Shown: positions 16,275 to 26,171, counted from the first letter of the stretch. The stretch is 64,000 bases of DNA from Chelatococcus sp. HY11 (GCF_018398335.1 NZ_JAHBRX010000001.1:2410001-2474000), one strand, 5' to 3'. Translations and numbers: made by a program. Notes: generated from the sequence alone by a model not told the origin.

Positions 16275-16652
16275 CGCGCTCTTGCCGCTCCCTCGATACC
16301 CCTGCCGGCCGCGATATACGCCGACCAGTTCACGCCCGCAGGTCTAATGACCTCCCGTGCCGACTTGATAATTTAAACTTGAAATATTTTCTGCGCAACC
16401 CGAGCCAAGCGGGACCTTCATGGTGCGTTGACAGGCACGACTGGAAGGCGCAAGAGGCCTTTGGAAAAGTACGATTCTTGGAAAAGCTAGGCTCCTGGAA
16501 AAGCCAAGGCTCCTGGAAAAGTCTTGTGAGACAGTCTTGCGAGAGCGCAAGCTGCCACTGATGGCCCACTTGCAGCTTTAATTCGCCCTTGCTTAAAGCA
16601 GGCAATCAGAGGCGCAGTGCCACAGACAATCACGCAACCGAGGTCTTAGCGC
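16275..16652. other. Intergenic region between divergent ridA-like and IMPase-like genes
   Basis: About 380 bases with no supported gene. The most obvious content is the 17-bp tandem array at 16462-16521; there is an A/T-rich patch near 16360-16390. Confidence 0.55.
16462..16521. repeat. Four-copy 17-bp tandem repeat (TGGAAAAG core)
   Basis: TGGAAAAG occurs at 16462, 16479, 16496 and 16514, giving spacings of 17, 17 and 18 bp. The connecting sequence is partly conserved (GGCTCC before the last two copies). It is too short and regular for CRISPR and shows no coding bias. Confidence 0.8.
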
Positions 16653-17483
16653 ATGTTTTCACTTCAAAATCTGCTCTCGGTCGCAGAGGTCTTGCGGGAC
16701 GTATCGCAGTCTCTCATCCTGCCGCGTTTTCAGAATCTGGACGACGGCGCCATCCGTGCGAAATCCTCGATCCACGACCTCGTGACAGATGTGGATGAGG
16801 CTGCGGAACGCGCCATCACGCCCGCGCTCAATAAACTTTTCCCAACGGCCGTAATCGTTGGAGAAGAGAGCACGGCGGCGGATCCGAGCTTGCTTGATCG
16901 CATCGGCGGCGCTGAGCTCGCCTTCGTGCTTGATCCGATCGACGGCACCAAGAACTTCGCCTCAGGCCTCCCGCTTTTCGGCGTCATGGTCGCGGCGATC
17001 GAACGGGGCGAAGTCGTCGGCGCCATCATCCACGATCCCGTGATGAATGACTTTGCCTGTGCCCTGCGTGGCGAGGGGGCCTGGGTGGAACATCGCGATG
17101 GTCGGCGCGTCGATCTGCGTGTCGCCGCGCCTGTGCCGATCGACGATATGAACGGGCTCGTCTCCTGGGCCTATCTTCCCGAGCCGGAGCGCTCGCGGGC
17201 AACCGCCAATCTGCCGCGCTTCGCCGTGACGAGCAGCTACCGTTGTGCGGCCCACGAATATCGGCTGCTGGCCGGCGGCCATTGTGATTTCGCGGTCTAT
17301 GCGAAACTGATGCCCTGGGATCACGCGCCCGGCTGGCTCCTGCATCGCGAGGCAGGGGGATATTCCGCGCGGTTCGACGGCTCCGCCTATCGCCCGACGC
17401 TGCACGGCGGTGGGCTGATCTGCGCGTCCGACGCCGCAAGCTGGAACGCCATCAAGGACGCACTTTTTAGCGACTGCCGCTGA
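16653..17483 (+). CDS. Inositol monophosphatase family protein
   Basis: This 276-aa magnesium-dependent phosphatase has the family's metal motifs: GEES (70-73), DPIDGTKNF (94-102) and PWDHAPGWLL (Asp223). The family dephosphorylates inositol-1-phosphate, histidinol phosphate, sugar bisphosphates or 3'-phosphoadenosine compounds, and the substrate cannot be resolved here. The start is the ATG at 16653. It stands alone between the ridA-like gene and tRNA-Gly. Confidence 0.9.
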   Translation: MFSLQNLLSVAEVLRDVSQSLILPRFQNLDDGAIRAKSSIHDLVTDVDEAAERAITPALNKLFPTAVIVGEESTAADPSLLDRIGGAELAFVLDPIDGTKNFASGLPLFGVMVAAIERGEVVGAIIHDPVMNDFACALRGEGAWVEHRDGRRVDLRVAAPVPIDDMNGLVSWAYLPEPERSRATANLPRFAVTSSYRCAAHEYRLLAGGHCDFAVYAKLMPWDHAPGWLLHREAGGYSARFDGSAYRPTLHGGGLICASDAASWNAIKDALFSDCR

Positions 17484-17628
17484 ATTTCTCGCCCTCGACG
17501 CCTCTTCGCAAGGCTTCCCTGGGGACAAATCACCATCTTCAGAAATCTCTGCGATAGCCTCTTGCATTCCGTCCAGCTTTACGGCATGAAGCACCCATCG
17601 GCGCCGCAGCAGCGGTCGCCAGATGGAT

Positions 17629-17703
17629 GCGGGTGTAGCTCAGGGGTAGAGCACAACCTTGCCAAGGTTGGGGTCGAGGGTTCGAATCCCTTCGCCCGCT
17701 CCA
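17629..17703 (+). tRNA. tRNA-Gly (anticodon GCC)
   Basis: The sequence folds as a full cloverleaf. The acceptor stem GCGGGTG pairs with CGCCCGC, the D arm is GCTC..GAGC, the anticodon stem CAACC/GGTTG encloses TTGCCAA with anticodon GCC at 17661-17663, and the T arm is GAGGG-TTCGAAT-CCCTT. CCA is encoded at 17701-17703. It lies at the left edge of the accessory block, a typical integration site. Confidence 0.97.
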
Positions 17704-17735
17704 GTTTTTTCAAGAACATCGGTAAGTTAGAGTAG

Positions 17736-17755
17736 GCCCGCCTAGGCGGGCTTTT
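17736..17755 (+). terminator. Rho-independent terminator after tRNA-Gly
   Basis: GCCCGCCTAGGCGGGCTTTT forms a GC-rich stem followed by a T-run, 33 bp past the tRNA end. Confidence 0.85.
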
Positions 17756-17794
17756 CTCTTTTCAGCGCTCCGGAAACGCGCGGAAACGGAGCTC

Positions 17795-18169
17795 TTAGCT
17801 CACCACTTCGCCGAGGAAGCGTCGGACGCCCTCGTATTCGCCGGGGCTATCGTCGTTTGCGCTCCTCTCGCGATTGCTGATACGCATAGCGGCAGCGGCG
17901 AAAGTCACGGCGCGTCGCTCCCTGGCTTCAGGATAGCATGGCATCCACTCACCGTCCGTACCGCTGAGGGCGCGATACGCGGCTTGCGCCGATCTCACCC
18001 ACTCCTGTCGCAATCGCTCGTCCGTGAAGGTGATGCTCCGTCGCGTGCTCTCCGGCCCGTCGACCTTTGGTAGCCATACCGTGAGGCCGTGACGCGGGGC
18101 GCGGACAAACGCGCATTCCTGGAGCAAGAAACCATTCGTCCGGCAATCGAAGAGACTGCGGACTGACAT
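17795..18169 (-). CDS. Hypothetical protein, possibly truncated by the island junction
   Basis: This 124-aa protein is not recognised. It is charged, with a central ITFTDERLRQEWVRSAQAAY segment and AVTFAAAAMRISNRERS near the C-terminus. Codon use is GC-rich like the core genome. Its predicted ATG at 18169 coincides with the point where the opposite strand begins to read as an ABC ATPase fragment, so the true N-terminus may have been lost or created by a rearrangement. Confidence 0.45.
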   Translation of the reverse strand: MSVRSLFDCRTNGFLLQECAFVRAPRHGLTVWLPKVDGPESTRRSITFTDERLRQEWVRSAQAAYRALSGTDGEWMPCYPEARERRAVTFAAAAMRISNRERSANDDSPGEYEGVRRFLGEVVS

Positions 18170-18245
18170 GGCAACCCGCTTTCCGCATGAATTCTCAGGT
18201 GGCCAAAGTCAGCGCATCTGCGTTGTCCGAACGCTTAAATTTGCC
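18168..18245 (+). pseudogene. Fragment of an oligopeptide-type ABC ATPase
   Basis: From ATG 18168 the frame reads MATRFPHEFSGGQSQRICVV then RTLK. This closely follows the ABC signature region of Dpp/Opp ATPases ([18 protein letters not shown] in the intact gene at 28752-30437). Similarity ends after about 25 codons and there is no Walker A or B, so this is a relic at the left boundary of the accessory block. Confidence 0.6.
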
Positions 18246-18292
18246 GTAGATCAATCTGTCGGACCAATGCTGTTGCCTGCATTTATTGAGTG

Positions 18293-19198
18293 TCAGGAGG
18301 GCCGCGCGACAAGTTCCGCATATTCCACAAATGGCAATATTCCTGGCATGGGATTGTCCGCCCGCCAGGCGATACCTATGGAGATTTCCTGGCCTAAATC
18401 TTCCACGGGCCGCAGAACAACGTCGCTGCCGACAATGCCCTCGATCCATTCGGGGAGGAAGGTGATCCCGAGACCCGCGGCCGCCAACGCCAGTGCAGCT
18501 GTCGTATTCGATACCCTGATTCCGGGATCCGGCACTATGCCCGTTTCGATGATCTGGTCGTGAAGCGACTTGAAACTCGATAGGTCAAACCGGTCAAGAG
18601 TGAAGACGTCATGCCCGACAAAATCGGAAAGCATGAGAGTGGACCGGCTCGCCAGAGGCGAATGTTTTGGGATGACGGCGACAAATCTGTCCGACACGAG
18701 CGGCCTGTAGCGAATAACATTGCCATTGCTCGGTGGCCTCATGATTCCGACGTCGTACTCGCCACGCTCGAGAGCGCGTAGTATCTCGGATGAATCAAAT
18801 ATCCTGACATCAAGCCGCGTCTTTGGGAAACGTTTACGGAAACGCCGCAGAATAAGGGGAAGCAATCGGTGCACCGCCGGGTTGATTGCGCCTATCTTGA
18901 GTTGCTCTCCACCCGGATACATATCGCCAGCGGCCAGCTTCGAAAGAAGCACCGCTTCATCGAGCTTGGTCAGAGCTTCGCGAGCAAGCGGCAGAAACAC
19001 CTCACCGGAAGGCGTGAGCTCCACGCTTCGGGTTGAGCGAATGAACAGTTGAACGCCAAAATGGGCTTCAAGCTTCCTGATTTGCTGACTAAGCGTGGGC
19101 TGCGTCATGTTCAGGCGCTTCGCACCGCGACCGAAATGCAACTCTTCGGCCAGCACGATAAAACACTTCATGCTCCACAGTTCAAGTGACTGGCTCAT
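18293..19198 (-). CDS. LysR-family transcriptional regulator (1)
   Basis: This 301-aa regulator has an N-terminal winged helix (LHFGRGAKRLNMTQPTLSQQ, about 19-38) and a periplasmic-binding-like effector domain from about residue 90. MSQSLELWSMKCF places the start a few residues before the helix bundle, as usual; ATG at 19219 is an alternative. It lies downstream of hyuB on the same strand and probably controls the hydantoinase/transporter genes. A 278-bp gap separates the two, so it may have its own promoter. Confidence 0.88.
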   Translation of the reverse strand: MSQSLELWSMKCFIVLAEELHFGRGAKRLNMTQPTLSQQIRKLEAHFGVQLFIRSTRSVELTPSGEVFLPLAREALTKLDEAVLLSKLAAGDMYPGGEQLKIGAINPAVHRLLPLILRRFRKRFPKTRLDVRIFDSSEILRALERGEYDVGIMRPPSNGNVIRYRPLVSDRFVAVIPKHSPLASRSTLMLSDFVGHDVFTLDRFDLSSFKSLHDQIIETGIVPDPGIRVSNTTAALALAAAGLGITFLPEWIEGIVGSDVVLRPVEDLGQEISIGIAWRADNPMPGILPFVEYAELVARPS

Positions 19199-19476
19199 AT
19201 CCGGATGATCGTACTCCATACTTTCGTGACTTCTGCGAAGACGCGCTGTCACCGACCGCACTGACATTTCAAAACAAAGGCCGCCCTCACCACCTCCACG
19301 AGACAGCGTCTCATCATAGCCGTCAAAGTCGAAGTTTTGGAAGGCATATTCGCCAGAGTTATGGGTTTTCGACAGGCGGGACGTTCACCGGGTGTTAAAT
19401 GTAGGTGGGAACAGAAGGGGTTCGCAGTCAGCCTGTGAACCCCCTCGCCATGCAGCGCGTATTGGCGCGCTCCACA

Positions 19477-21474
19477 TCAACTCCGGGCGGAATGATCAGA
19501 AGCGAGAACTCGATTTCCCCCGAGCCGTATGGCTTCTTCCCGAACCGCGTTCTGCAATATGTCGTCATTCACCGGGGTGCCGGCCTTCATCATCCTTTTA
19601 TGAACATTACCGACAAGCTGACTACGTATCCGAAGTTCGAACGAAAGCGCCATCGAAGCAAGTCTGCGCCGCGCCGCCATGGGCCAGACGTAATCCTGGC
19701 GTTCACGTTCCGCGCAAAAATTGAAGTCGGGCAAATCGGGCTCGCCTCGCTCTTTCCTATTTGCCTCGGTTTTTGTTTTATCGATCTGTCCTTCGGCATC
19801 GAAAGCGACCGCGTAGACTTCGGCCGCTCGTTCGCGCGACAACATGCCATTCTCGATCTCCGTCGATATCGCACCAAGATCGCGTTCCATGGGATTTCCG
19901 AAGCCGCCCCCGGTCGGGCTCGTTATCCTGACCACGTCGTCCCGTCCCATCTCCAGGACAGAGATTTTACCGATCGATCGCTCGTCAGCGCGCCCCGGAT
20001 TGACGACTGTCCTTCCGAGAAGCCCCTGTTCGCCACCCCGAAAGCCCCAAGGCGCAAAAACGAAGCGGTTCATGTTGCGAACGGTCATAACCGCGCGGTT
20101 GGCGGTGTTTTCCATCTCCATTTCAAGCGCTGCTCCGCTTGCGAAGCGACCGGCGCGCCTGCTGTCGGGAACAATACGGATCGCCCGCATGATCATCGGC
20201 GTCTCGACTTCGATCACTTCAGACGGAACCATCCGTTGCGAGTAGCGCACCTCGGTTCCATCAACGCCATCGCTGATCCGCCGACCACCGCCGCCGCCAT
20301 GAATTGTATTGATAACATTGACCCGGTCACGACCGGTCCTTGGGTCAGGAGCGGAAACCACGATGACACCTGCCATACCGGCGCCTGCGGCTCCCACCCC
20401 TCCAGGGAGTGCCTGATTGAGGCACCCCATGATGATGTCGTAGGCTCGTGTTGCCGATGCTGCACGCGAACCGCCTGACGCGGGGAAAACTGCGTTTAGA
20501 ACTGTACCGCGCGGCGCATGGGCGTGGATTGCACGCAGAATCCCGGAATTGCGAGGAGTGAGGGGATCCATCGTAAGGATGAAGGTGATCAGGCACTGCA
20601 CCACATAGGGATGTGTCGTGGCGCCGGTGACAAGATTGTAGGCCGCGGCAAGTTGGGGATCAGTTCCGGTGAAATCCACATCCAGCTCACCATCCCGAAC
20701 CGTCAGCGTAACGCTGAAGTAAGCGAGCTGTCCCTCGTTGATACCTTCCAGGTAGTCAGCAAAACTATAGACACCTTTTGGAATTTTCTGGATCACGGCG
20801 CGGGCTTTTGTCTCGGAGTAGCCGATGACGTCACGCATGCCTTCTTCGACCATATCACGACCATAGCGGTCGCAGAGCTCGTTTATACGTCGATCCATGC
20901 TCTTCAGGCCTGAGATCATAGCCTGGATGTCGCCCCAAAGCTCCGCCGGAATGCGGCTGTTGTCCTCGAAGATGGATTTGATCGTCTTATTGAGCACCCC
21001 TCCCTCGTAAAGCTTTGTCGGCCTCACCCGGAGACCTTCCTGAAAAACCTCCGTGAATGCAGGAGAAATACTACCAGGTACAGCGCCCCCGATGTCCGAC
21101 GCGTGAACAAAGGACCAGCCGACTGCAATAAGTTTGTCTTCGCGAAAAATCGGATACAGCAACGTGACGTCCATCAGGTGCGTCACAAGGCCATCCGTAC
21201 TGAACGGATCATTGGTGATGACGATATCGCCGGGCTTCAGGTTTTCGCGACCGATCGCGTCAAGGGTGGGACGAAGAGGAGAGCCTATGAAAACATTCAC
21301 CCCCGACATCATCGGATAGGCGAACATGTCCCCATCCGGAGTGGCGAGAGCGCATTGATAGTCCTGAACCAGCTTCACAAAAGTCGTGTGAGCGGTGCGG
21401 TAGACCGCAGCCGAGGCCTCTTCGACAATTGCATTGAAACGATTGCTCATAATGGCAGTTCGAACAGCGTCCAT
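19477..21474 (-). CDS. hyuB: Hydantoinase B/oxoprolinase family protein (HyuB)
   Basis: This 665-aa HyuB subunit of the ATP-dependent N-methylhydantoinase/5-oxoprolinase/acetone carboxylase superfamily shows NDPFSTDGLVTHLMDVTLLYP, PASGGSRAASATRAYDI and the C-terminal TSPTGGGFGNPMERD. It is longer than typical HyuB through a roughly 110-residue C-terminal extension with several Arg/Glu-rich helices. It follows hyuA by 6 bp. Together they should cleave a cyclic amide (hydantoin-, lactam- or oxoproline-like ring) with ATP hydrolysis. The natural substrate is unknown. Confidence 0.88.
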   Translation of the reverse strand: MDAVRTAIMSNRFNAIVEEASAAVYRTAHTTFVKLVQDYQCALATPDGDMFAYPMMSGVNVFIGSPLRPTLDAIGRENLKPGDIVITNDPFSTDGLVTHLMDVTLLYPIFREDKLIAVGWSFVHASDIGGAVPGSISPAFTEVFQEGLRVRPTKLYEGGVLNKTIKSIFEDNSRIPAELWGDIQAMISGLKSMDRRINELCDRYGRDMVEEGMRDVIGYSETKARAVIQKIPKGVYSFADYLEGINEGQLAYFSVTLTVRDGELDVDFTGTDPQLAAAYNLVTGATTHPYVVQCLITFILTMDPLTPRNSGILRAIHAHAPRGTVLNAVFPASGGSRAASATRAYDIIMGCLNQALPGGVGAAGAGMAGVIVVSAPDPRTGRDRVNVINTIHGGGGGRRISDGVDGTEVRYSQRMVPSEVIEVETPMIMRAIRIVPDSRRAGRFASGAALEMEMENTANRAVMTVRNMNRFVFAPWGFRGGEQGLLGRTVVNPGRADERSIGKISVLEMGRDDVVRITSPTGGGFGNPMERDLGAISTEIENGMLSRERAAEVYAVAFDAEGQIDKTKTEANRKERGEPDLPDFNFCAERERQDYVWPMAARRRLASMALSFELRIRSQLVGNVHKRMMKAGTPVNDDILQNAVREEAIRLGGNRVLASDHSARS

Positions 21475-21480
21475 TATAGC

Positions 21481-23517
21481 TTAGCTCCGGGTCATGAAGA
21501 TCGCGCCATAGGCGCCTGTACGTGCGATGAAGTCCGGCGGGACGACGATCGTGGCTTCGGACTGCTCGATGACGGCGGGGCCGTGCACCGTCTCGTTGAG
21601 GCCGAGATCGGCCCTGTCGTAGACGCGAACCTCCGGGTACACACGCCCCTGGAACCGCATCGGCCGCGCGCCCTTCACCGGTTCTCCGGCTACCACGGAC
21701 TTCGGCGATGCAGGTTCGGGAATGGACATTGCTCCACGCACTCGCATGCGCAGGTCGACAAACTCGACCGGCGACGCCGGATCGGCGTGGCTGTAGATCC
21801 GCTCGTGTTCCCTGTGGAATGCATCATGCATCGCCTTCATATCCTTGTTCTCCACCGCGAGATCCGGAAGGCGCACGTCAACCTGGAACGACTGTCCCAC
21901 ATAGCGCATCTCAGCCCAGCATTCGAAGTTCTCGGATACGAGGCGATCAGCCGACGCCTGACGGCGTAGCCACTCTGCCGCCTTCTGCTTCAGAACCGCA
22001 AACTTCTGCGCGATGACCTCGCCATCCACGTCAAAGCCGTGAACAGTCTCCATGGTATCGTTGCTCAGCTCGGAGACGAGGCCTCCCAGCGCGCAGAATA
22101 CCGAGGGCGTGCTTGGAACCAGGACGCGGTTGACGCCGATTTCAGCGGCGAGTAGAGGGCCCTGAATGGCTCCGGCTCCACCGTAGACCAGCAAGGTGAG
22201 TTCTTCCGGATCAACGCCCTGCCTTGCGAGATACGGCAATACTCCTGCAACCATGTTCGAGCTGGCAACCGTGACACACATTTCCGCGGCCGTTGTTACG
22301 TCGGTACCAAGACCTTCGGCGATCGACGCCATGGCTTTAGCGGCCGCCGTTCGATCCAGTTGCATGGCTCCTCCGAGGAGCGCTTCCGGCAGGTAGCCAG
22401 CCAGAAGATAGGCATCCGTCAGTGTCGGCGCGGTCCCCCCGCGTCCAAAACATGCCGGGCCGGGGAATGAGCCCGCACTCTGCGGCCCGACGCGCAAGAC
22501 ACCCCCGTCGATGGATGCAATGGAACCACCTCCGGCGCCGATCGCCTCGATACCTGTGACTGGCATGACGACGGGGAAATCGCCGACTTCCGCAGCCGTT
22601 GACGTGTGGGCTTCTCCATCGCGCACAAGCGAGATATCCGTGCTCGTCCCACCCATGTCCATGGTGAGAACATTCTGCTCGCCGATCGACCGACCGAGAT
22701 ACTGTACGGCTGTGACCCCCGAGGCCGGGCCGGACAGGAGGGTATGCACAGGGAATGTCCGCGCTTCAGCGGCTGCCATTGCTCCGCCATTCGACCGTGT
22801 GACGAAGAGCTGCGATCCCGGAAGCCTGTCCGCAACATAGTTTTCGACTGCGCCAATGTATTCATTCATGCGTCGCCGGACGAAAGCATTGAGGACGCTG
22901 ACGATCGCACGCTCGTATTCGCCGATACGCGGCCAGATTTCGCTCGAGAGACTAACTTCGGCGTCTTCACCGACGATGCGTCGGATCACACGCCCAACGG
23001 CTTTTTCATGATCAGCATTGGCGTAACTATGGAGGAGTGCCACAGCGAAGCCCGCAGCGCCCGCATTCGCCGCCTGACGTGCAAGGACCTCGACCGCCGC
23101 CTCATCGACCGGCGTTTCAACAGCACCGCCCCGCTGTAGCCGCTCATCGACTTCGAAAACCATAGCGCGATCAACCAGCGACTTTGTGCGGTTCTCAAAT
23201 ATGTTGAGAGGGTTACGAACGCCCATACGCTGAAGTTCGAGCAGGTCGCGGTAGCCCTTGGTCACGAAGAATGCGATCTTCGGACCCTTGCGTTCGATCA
23301 CGGCATTGGTGCTGACGGTCGTCCCATGCATGACAAGCGCCGGCTCACCCTTTTCTGGAACGAGGCGTTCAAGCAGACGCTCGAAACCCTGTTTGAACCC
23401 GTTTTCGAAGTTCGGGGGCGTTGATGGAACTTTCAGGCTGATGATGTCCTGTTCCCCTTCGCGCCATCCGCAAAAGTCAGTAAATGTGCCACCGATATCG
23501 ACGCCGATCCTAAGCAT
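21481..23517 (-). CDS. hyuA: Hydantoinase A/oxoprolinase family protein (HyuA)
   Basis: This 678-aa HyuA subunit carries the N-terminal ASKHA-type nucleotide motif GVDIGGTFTDF (5-15), the central MDMGGTSTDISLVRDGE phosphate motif and YGGAGAIQGPLLA near the adenosine site. The ATG at 23517 has AGGAGAA nine bases upstream. It partners HyuB in ATP-dependent ring opening. A 371-bp gap separates it from the upstream MmgE/PrpD gene, so it may have its own promoter within the gene run. Confidence 0.9.
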   Translation of the reverse strand: MLRIGVDIGGTFTDFCGWREGEQDIISLKVPSTPPNFENGFKQGFERLLERLVPEKGEPALVMHGTTVSTNAVIERKGPKIAFFVTKGYRDLLELQRMGVRNPLNIFENRTKSLVDRAMVFEVDERLQRGGAVETPVDEAAVEVLARQAANAGAAGFAVALLHSYANADHEKAVGRVIRRIVGEDAEVSLSSEIWPRIGEYERAIVSVLNAFVRRRMNEYIGAVENYVADRLPGSQLFVTRSNGGAMAAAEARTFPVHTLLSGPASGVTAVQYLGRSIGEQNVLTMDMGGTSTDISLVRDGEAHTSTAAEVGDFPVVMPVTGIEAIGAGGGSIASIDGGVLRVGPQSAGSFPGPACFGRGGTAPTLTDAYLLAGYLPEALLGGAMQLDRTAAAKAMASIAEGLGTDVTTAAEMCVTVASSNMVAGVLPYLARQGVDPEELTLLVYGGAGAIQGPLLAAEIGVNRVLVPSTPSVFCALGGLVSELSNDTMETVHGFDVDGEVIAQKFAVLKQKAAEWLRRQASADRLVSENFECWAEMRYVGQSFQVDVRLPDLAVENKDMKAMHDAFHREHERIYSHADPASPVEFVDLRMRVRGAMSIPEPASPKSVVAGEPVKGARPMRFQGRVYPEVRVYDRADLGLNETVHGPAVIEQSEATIVVPPDFIARTGAYGAIFMTRS

Positions 23518-23888
23518 ATCCGCTACTTCTCCTGATTGGACGCGCCTTACTGGCGTTGGAGAAACATTAGCTTTTCCTCTTTTGACGAGAGAAGTTGCAA
23601 TTCGCCAGCATTGATTTGCTGTTCGAATAAATCCGCATATCAAAATCAAACCTGATCAGCTGACTACCAACATAGTCTTTGATCGAGATGTCCAACGCAT
23701 TTCAGATCAGTCGGTCCCTGAAGAGCGCAAACGCCAAACGACTATCGCAGCGGCACATTCGGATGCGCCGACATAAGCGAGGAATTTCGCGGAATGAGAT
23801 TGGGCTCAGTTTCTGGACGACCTGGCGTTAGATACGATCTCCGAAAAGCGACAGCAGGGCGGGTGCTGAGGGCAGCAACTAAAGCGGA
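23518..23888. other. Intergenic region upstream of hyuA
   Basis: About 370 bases with moderately low GC and no supported gene. It is long for an operon gap, which suggests a separate hyuAB promoter or a deletion scar. I see no clear operator. Confidence 0.5.
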
Positions 23889-25226
23889 CTAACCAAATGC
23901 TTTGTCCGTGCCTGCAAGAGCGATCGACTGGCGGACAGCTTGATACAGTTCCACTGCCCCTCGGTGACTTTCTGCGAGAGCTGAAGCCAATGCCGAGCGA
24001 GTTTGCGGATCAGTCAGGCGTTCGTGTTTGGCGACCACACCGCTTTCATCCAGGCCGAGGTCCGCCAGATCATAAGGATCGCTTACTGCTACTTCAGTCA
24101 TCACCACCCGACCTCTCGTCGTTTCCAGCTTTATCGATTTCTCTTCAGAAAGGCGGAAAGCGAATCTCGCTTTGTAACGAAGTTCAGGAGAATCGTTTGC
24201 GACCTCGTCCCAGCGCGGGCCCGGCTCGACATTTGAAATCAAGAGACTGAAGGTTGCCGGTAAACTGAAGGCGACGTCGGCTGAAGCGAGTATCTCTTGC
24301 TGGCAGAATTTCTCGACGTCGACTGGACCTGCTACTGTGATCGTCAAGATCTCCTCGTCCTCGGCTAATTCTGGCAAGACCAAAGAAAGAGCCTTCAGAT
24401 ATTCCTGAAGATGCCAGCATGCAGGGAAGTGCTTGAAGCCAACCCGCGAAACCGCAGGCAGATTCTTGCGCGTCTTTGTCAGATCCAGTTGATCGGAGCC
24501 AGCCATTCGCCACATTCCCGTGGGTCCGTCGAGTGCGTTCGAAACACCAGTCTGGCCTGCCTGAACAAGATCGAGGGACATGACGGCGCCAGCCGCAGCC
24601 CAGCCAAGATTATTCTTCAGGGCTGGGACGGGGCGTTCGTACCATTTTCCGGTATATGGGAGCAGAGAATGAGATACAGCCACCCCGACGAGGGTCTCCA
24701 GAAATTCGGGACCTTTCCCTAGCGCCACCGCGGCTCCTATGCTCGCTGCGACGGTGTCCCAGACACCGACGGAGCGCACGACAGCTGCCCTTTCCCGCGA
24801 TGGAGTCGCAGCGGCGGCGAGTACCCAATGCGCCTCATAGCCAACTGCAACACCTTGCAGCAGCCGATCCATGGAGAGATTTTCCCTTGCACCTATGGCC
24901 AGGATGGCTCCGATGATTGGCGCACCGGGGTGACCCAGTAGGGTGTCATCGTAATCGAGGGCATTTGCAGCTTGCCCGTAGAGATACGCCGTGTGAATCG
25001 TCGAGGGAGTGAGGCTTGCTGCTCCGGTAGCATTTTCATTGCCAAACAACGACGACGCGACGACCGCGCTTGGCTTGAAATGCTTGAGTCCAAGACCGGC
25101 CGAGAAGCAGGTGATACTGTCAATGAGACACAGTTCGGCGCGTCGGCGTACCGTGGAATCCCAGTCAGCACTCAGAAACATCCCGATCCGGTTCAGTAGC
25201 TCGGCCATAACGGTCGGCTCGTTCAC
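23889..25226 (-). CDS. MmgE/PrpD family protein
   Basis: This 445-aa protein belongs to the family of 2-methylcitrate dehydratase and cis-aconitate decarboxylase-like enzymes. Family features include AYLYGQAANALDYDDTLLGHPGAPIIGAILAIG (about 79-111), the substrate-lid region with GYEAHWVLAAAATPSRE, and FKHFPACWHLQEYLKAL. The GTG start at 25226 follows a perfect AGGAGG at 25233-25238. MmgE/PrpD proteins often sit in hydantoinase or opine clusters without an established reaction. It lies 48 bp downstream of the permease gene in the same operon. Confidence 0.88.
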   Translation of the reverse strand: MNEPTVMAELLNRIGMFLSADWDSTVRRRAELCLIDSITCFSAGLGLKHFKPSAVVASSLFGNENATGAASLTPSTIHTAYLYGQAANALDYDDTLLGHPGAPIIGAILAIGARENLSMDRLLQGVAVGYEAHWVLAAAATPSRERAAVVRSVGVWDTVAASIGAAVALGKGPEFLETLVGVAVSHSLLPYTGKWYERPVPALKNNLGWAAAGAVMSLDLVQAGQTGVSNALDGPTGMWRMAGSDQLDLTKTRKNLPAVSRVGFKHFPACWHLQEYLKALSLVLPELAEDEEILTITVAGPVDVEKFCQQEILASADVAFSLPATFSLLISNVEPGPRWDEVANDSPELRYKARFAFRLSEEKSIKLETTRGRVVMTEVAVSDPYDLADLGLDESGVVAKHERLTDPQTRSALASALAESHRGAVELYQAVRQSIALAGTDKAFG

Positions 25227-25274
25227 GATAGTCCTCCTTCAAGATCCTGTTGCGGGCGGCTTCAAGCGATAGCA

Positions 25275-26171
25275 CTACGCACTTCTGCTCGCGTCGAGCC
25301 GCGGATCCAGACGGTCACGCAATTGTTCACCGAGAACGTTGACAAGCGCGACCGTCACCACGAGCGCGGCCCCGGGTAGAGTAGCGATCCACCAGGCCGT
25401 ACTGATCAAGGCGCGGCCTCCTGCAGCCATGCCTCCCCATGAAGGCTCTGGCGGTTGAACGCCCAGCCCGAGGAAAGACAACGATCCCTCGGTCAGCATC
25501 ATCAAACCGAGGTCGAGGCTGGCAAAAACAATGACCGAGGGGAGAATATTGGGAAGCAGGTGCTTGATGAGGATGCGAATGTGCGAAGCGCCAAGCAGTT
25601 GTGCGCTGGCGATGTATTCCTGCCGCCGCACAACGATGACCTGACTGACGACCAGTCGCGCGTACAACACCCACCCGGTGATCGCCAAAACAAGGATGAC
25701 GTTGGCCGTACTGGGCCCGAGCGCAGCAATCACGCCGATGGCGAGAACGAGTGTCGGCAGAGCCAGCTGAATGTCACCGAGCCGCATGAAAAACGTGAGA
25801 ATCGGCCCGCCGAAATAACCGGCCACGAGGCCGATAATGACACCGGACACCATGCGGCAGATGACAGCGATAGCGCCGATGCTGAGAGATACCCGGGCGC
25901 CATACATGATCCTCGTCAGTATATCTCTTCCGAGATCGTCAGTCCCAAGCAGATGCCTGGTGGACCCTCCGGCTTGCCAGAACGGAGGCAACAGACGGGC
26001 GGACAGATCCTGAGAGTTGGGACCATACGGGGAAATCCAGGGAGCCAGGCAGGCAACGACCACGATCACTCCCAGCAGGCAAGCCGGAACGAGGAGCCGC
26101 AGATTGATCGGTCGAGCCGTCTTTGCAGACTGAGGATTTGGACCTTGGGGCAAAGAGGTAATGTCCGCCAT
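25275..26171 (-). CDS. Peptide/opine-type ABC transporter permease (DppC family)
   Basis: This 298-aa inner-membrane permease has hydrophobic segments starting at LRLLVPACLLGVIVVVACLA. DppC hallmarks are HLLGTDDLGRDILTRIMYGAR and GSLSFLGLGVQPPEPSWGGM. Its start overlaps the stop of the DppB-type gene (TAATG), implying translational coupling. Confidence 0.92.
   Translation of the reverse strand: MADITSLPQGPNPQSAKTARPINLRLLVPACLLGVIVVVACLAPWISPYGPNSQDLSARLLPPFWQAGGSTRHLLGTDDLGRDILTRIMYGARVSLSIGAIAVICRMVSGVIIGLVAGYFGGPILTFFMRLGDIQLALPTLVLAIGVIAALGPSTANVILVLAITGWVLYARLVVSQVIVVRRQEYIASAQLLGASHIRILIKHLLPNILPSVIVFASLDLGLMMLTEGSLSFLGLGVQPPEPSWGGMAAGGRALISTAWWIATLPGAALVVTVALVNVLGEQLRDRLDPRLDASRSA

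Noticed and set aside
16462-16521. Regularly spaced repeats considered as a CRISPR array
   Set aside because: Repeat core is only 8 bp with 17-18 bp period, spacers are themselves similar, and no cas genes are present.
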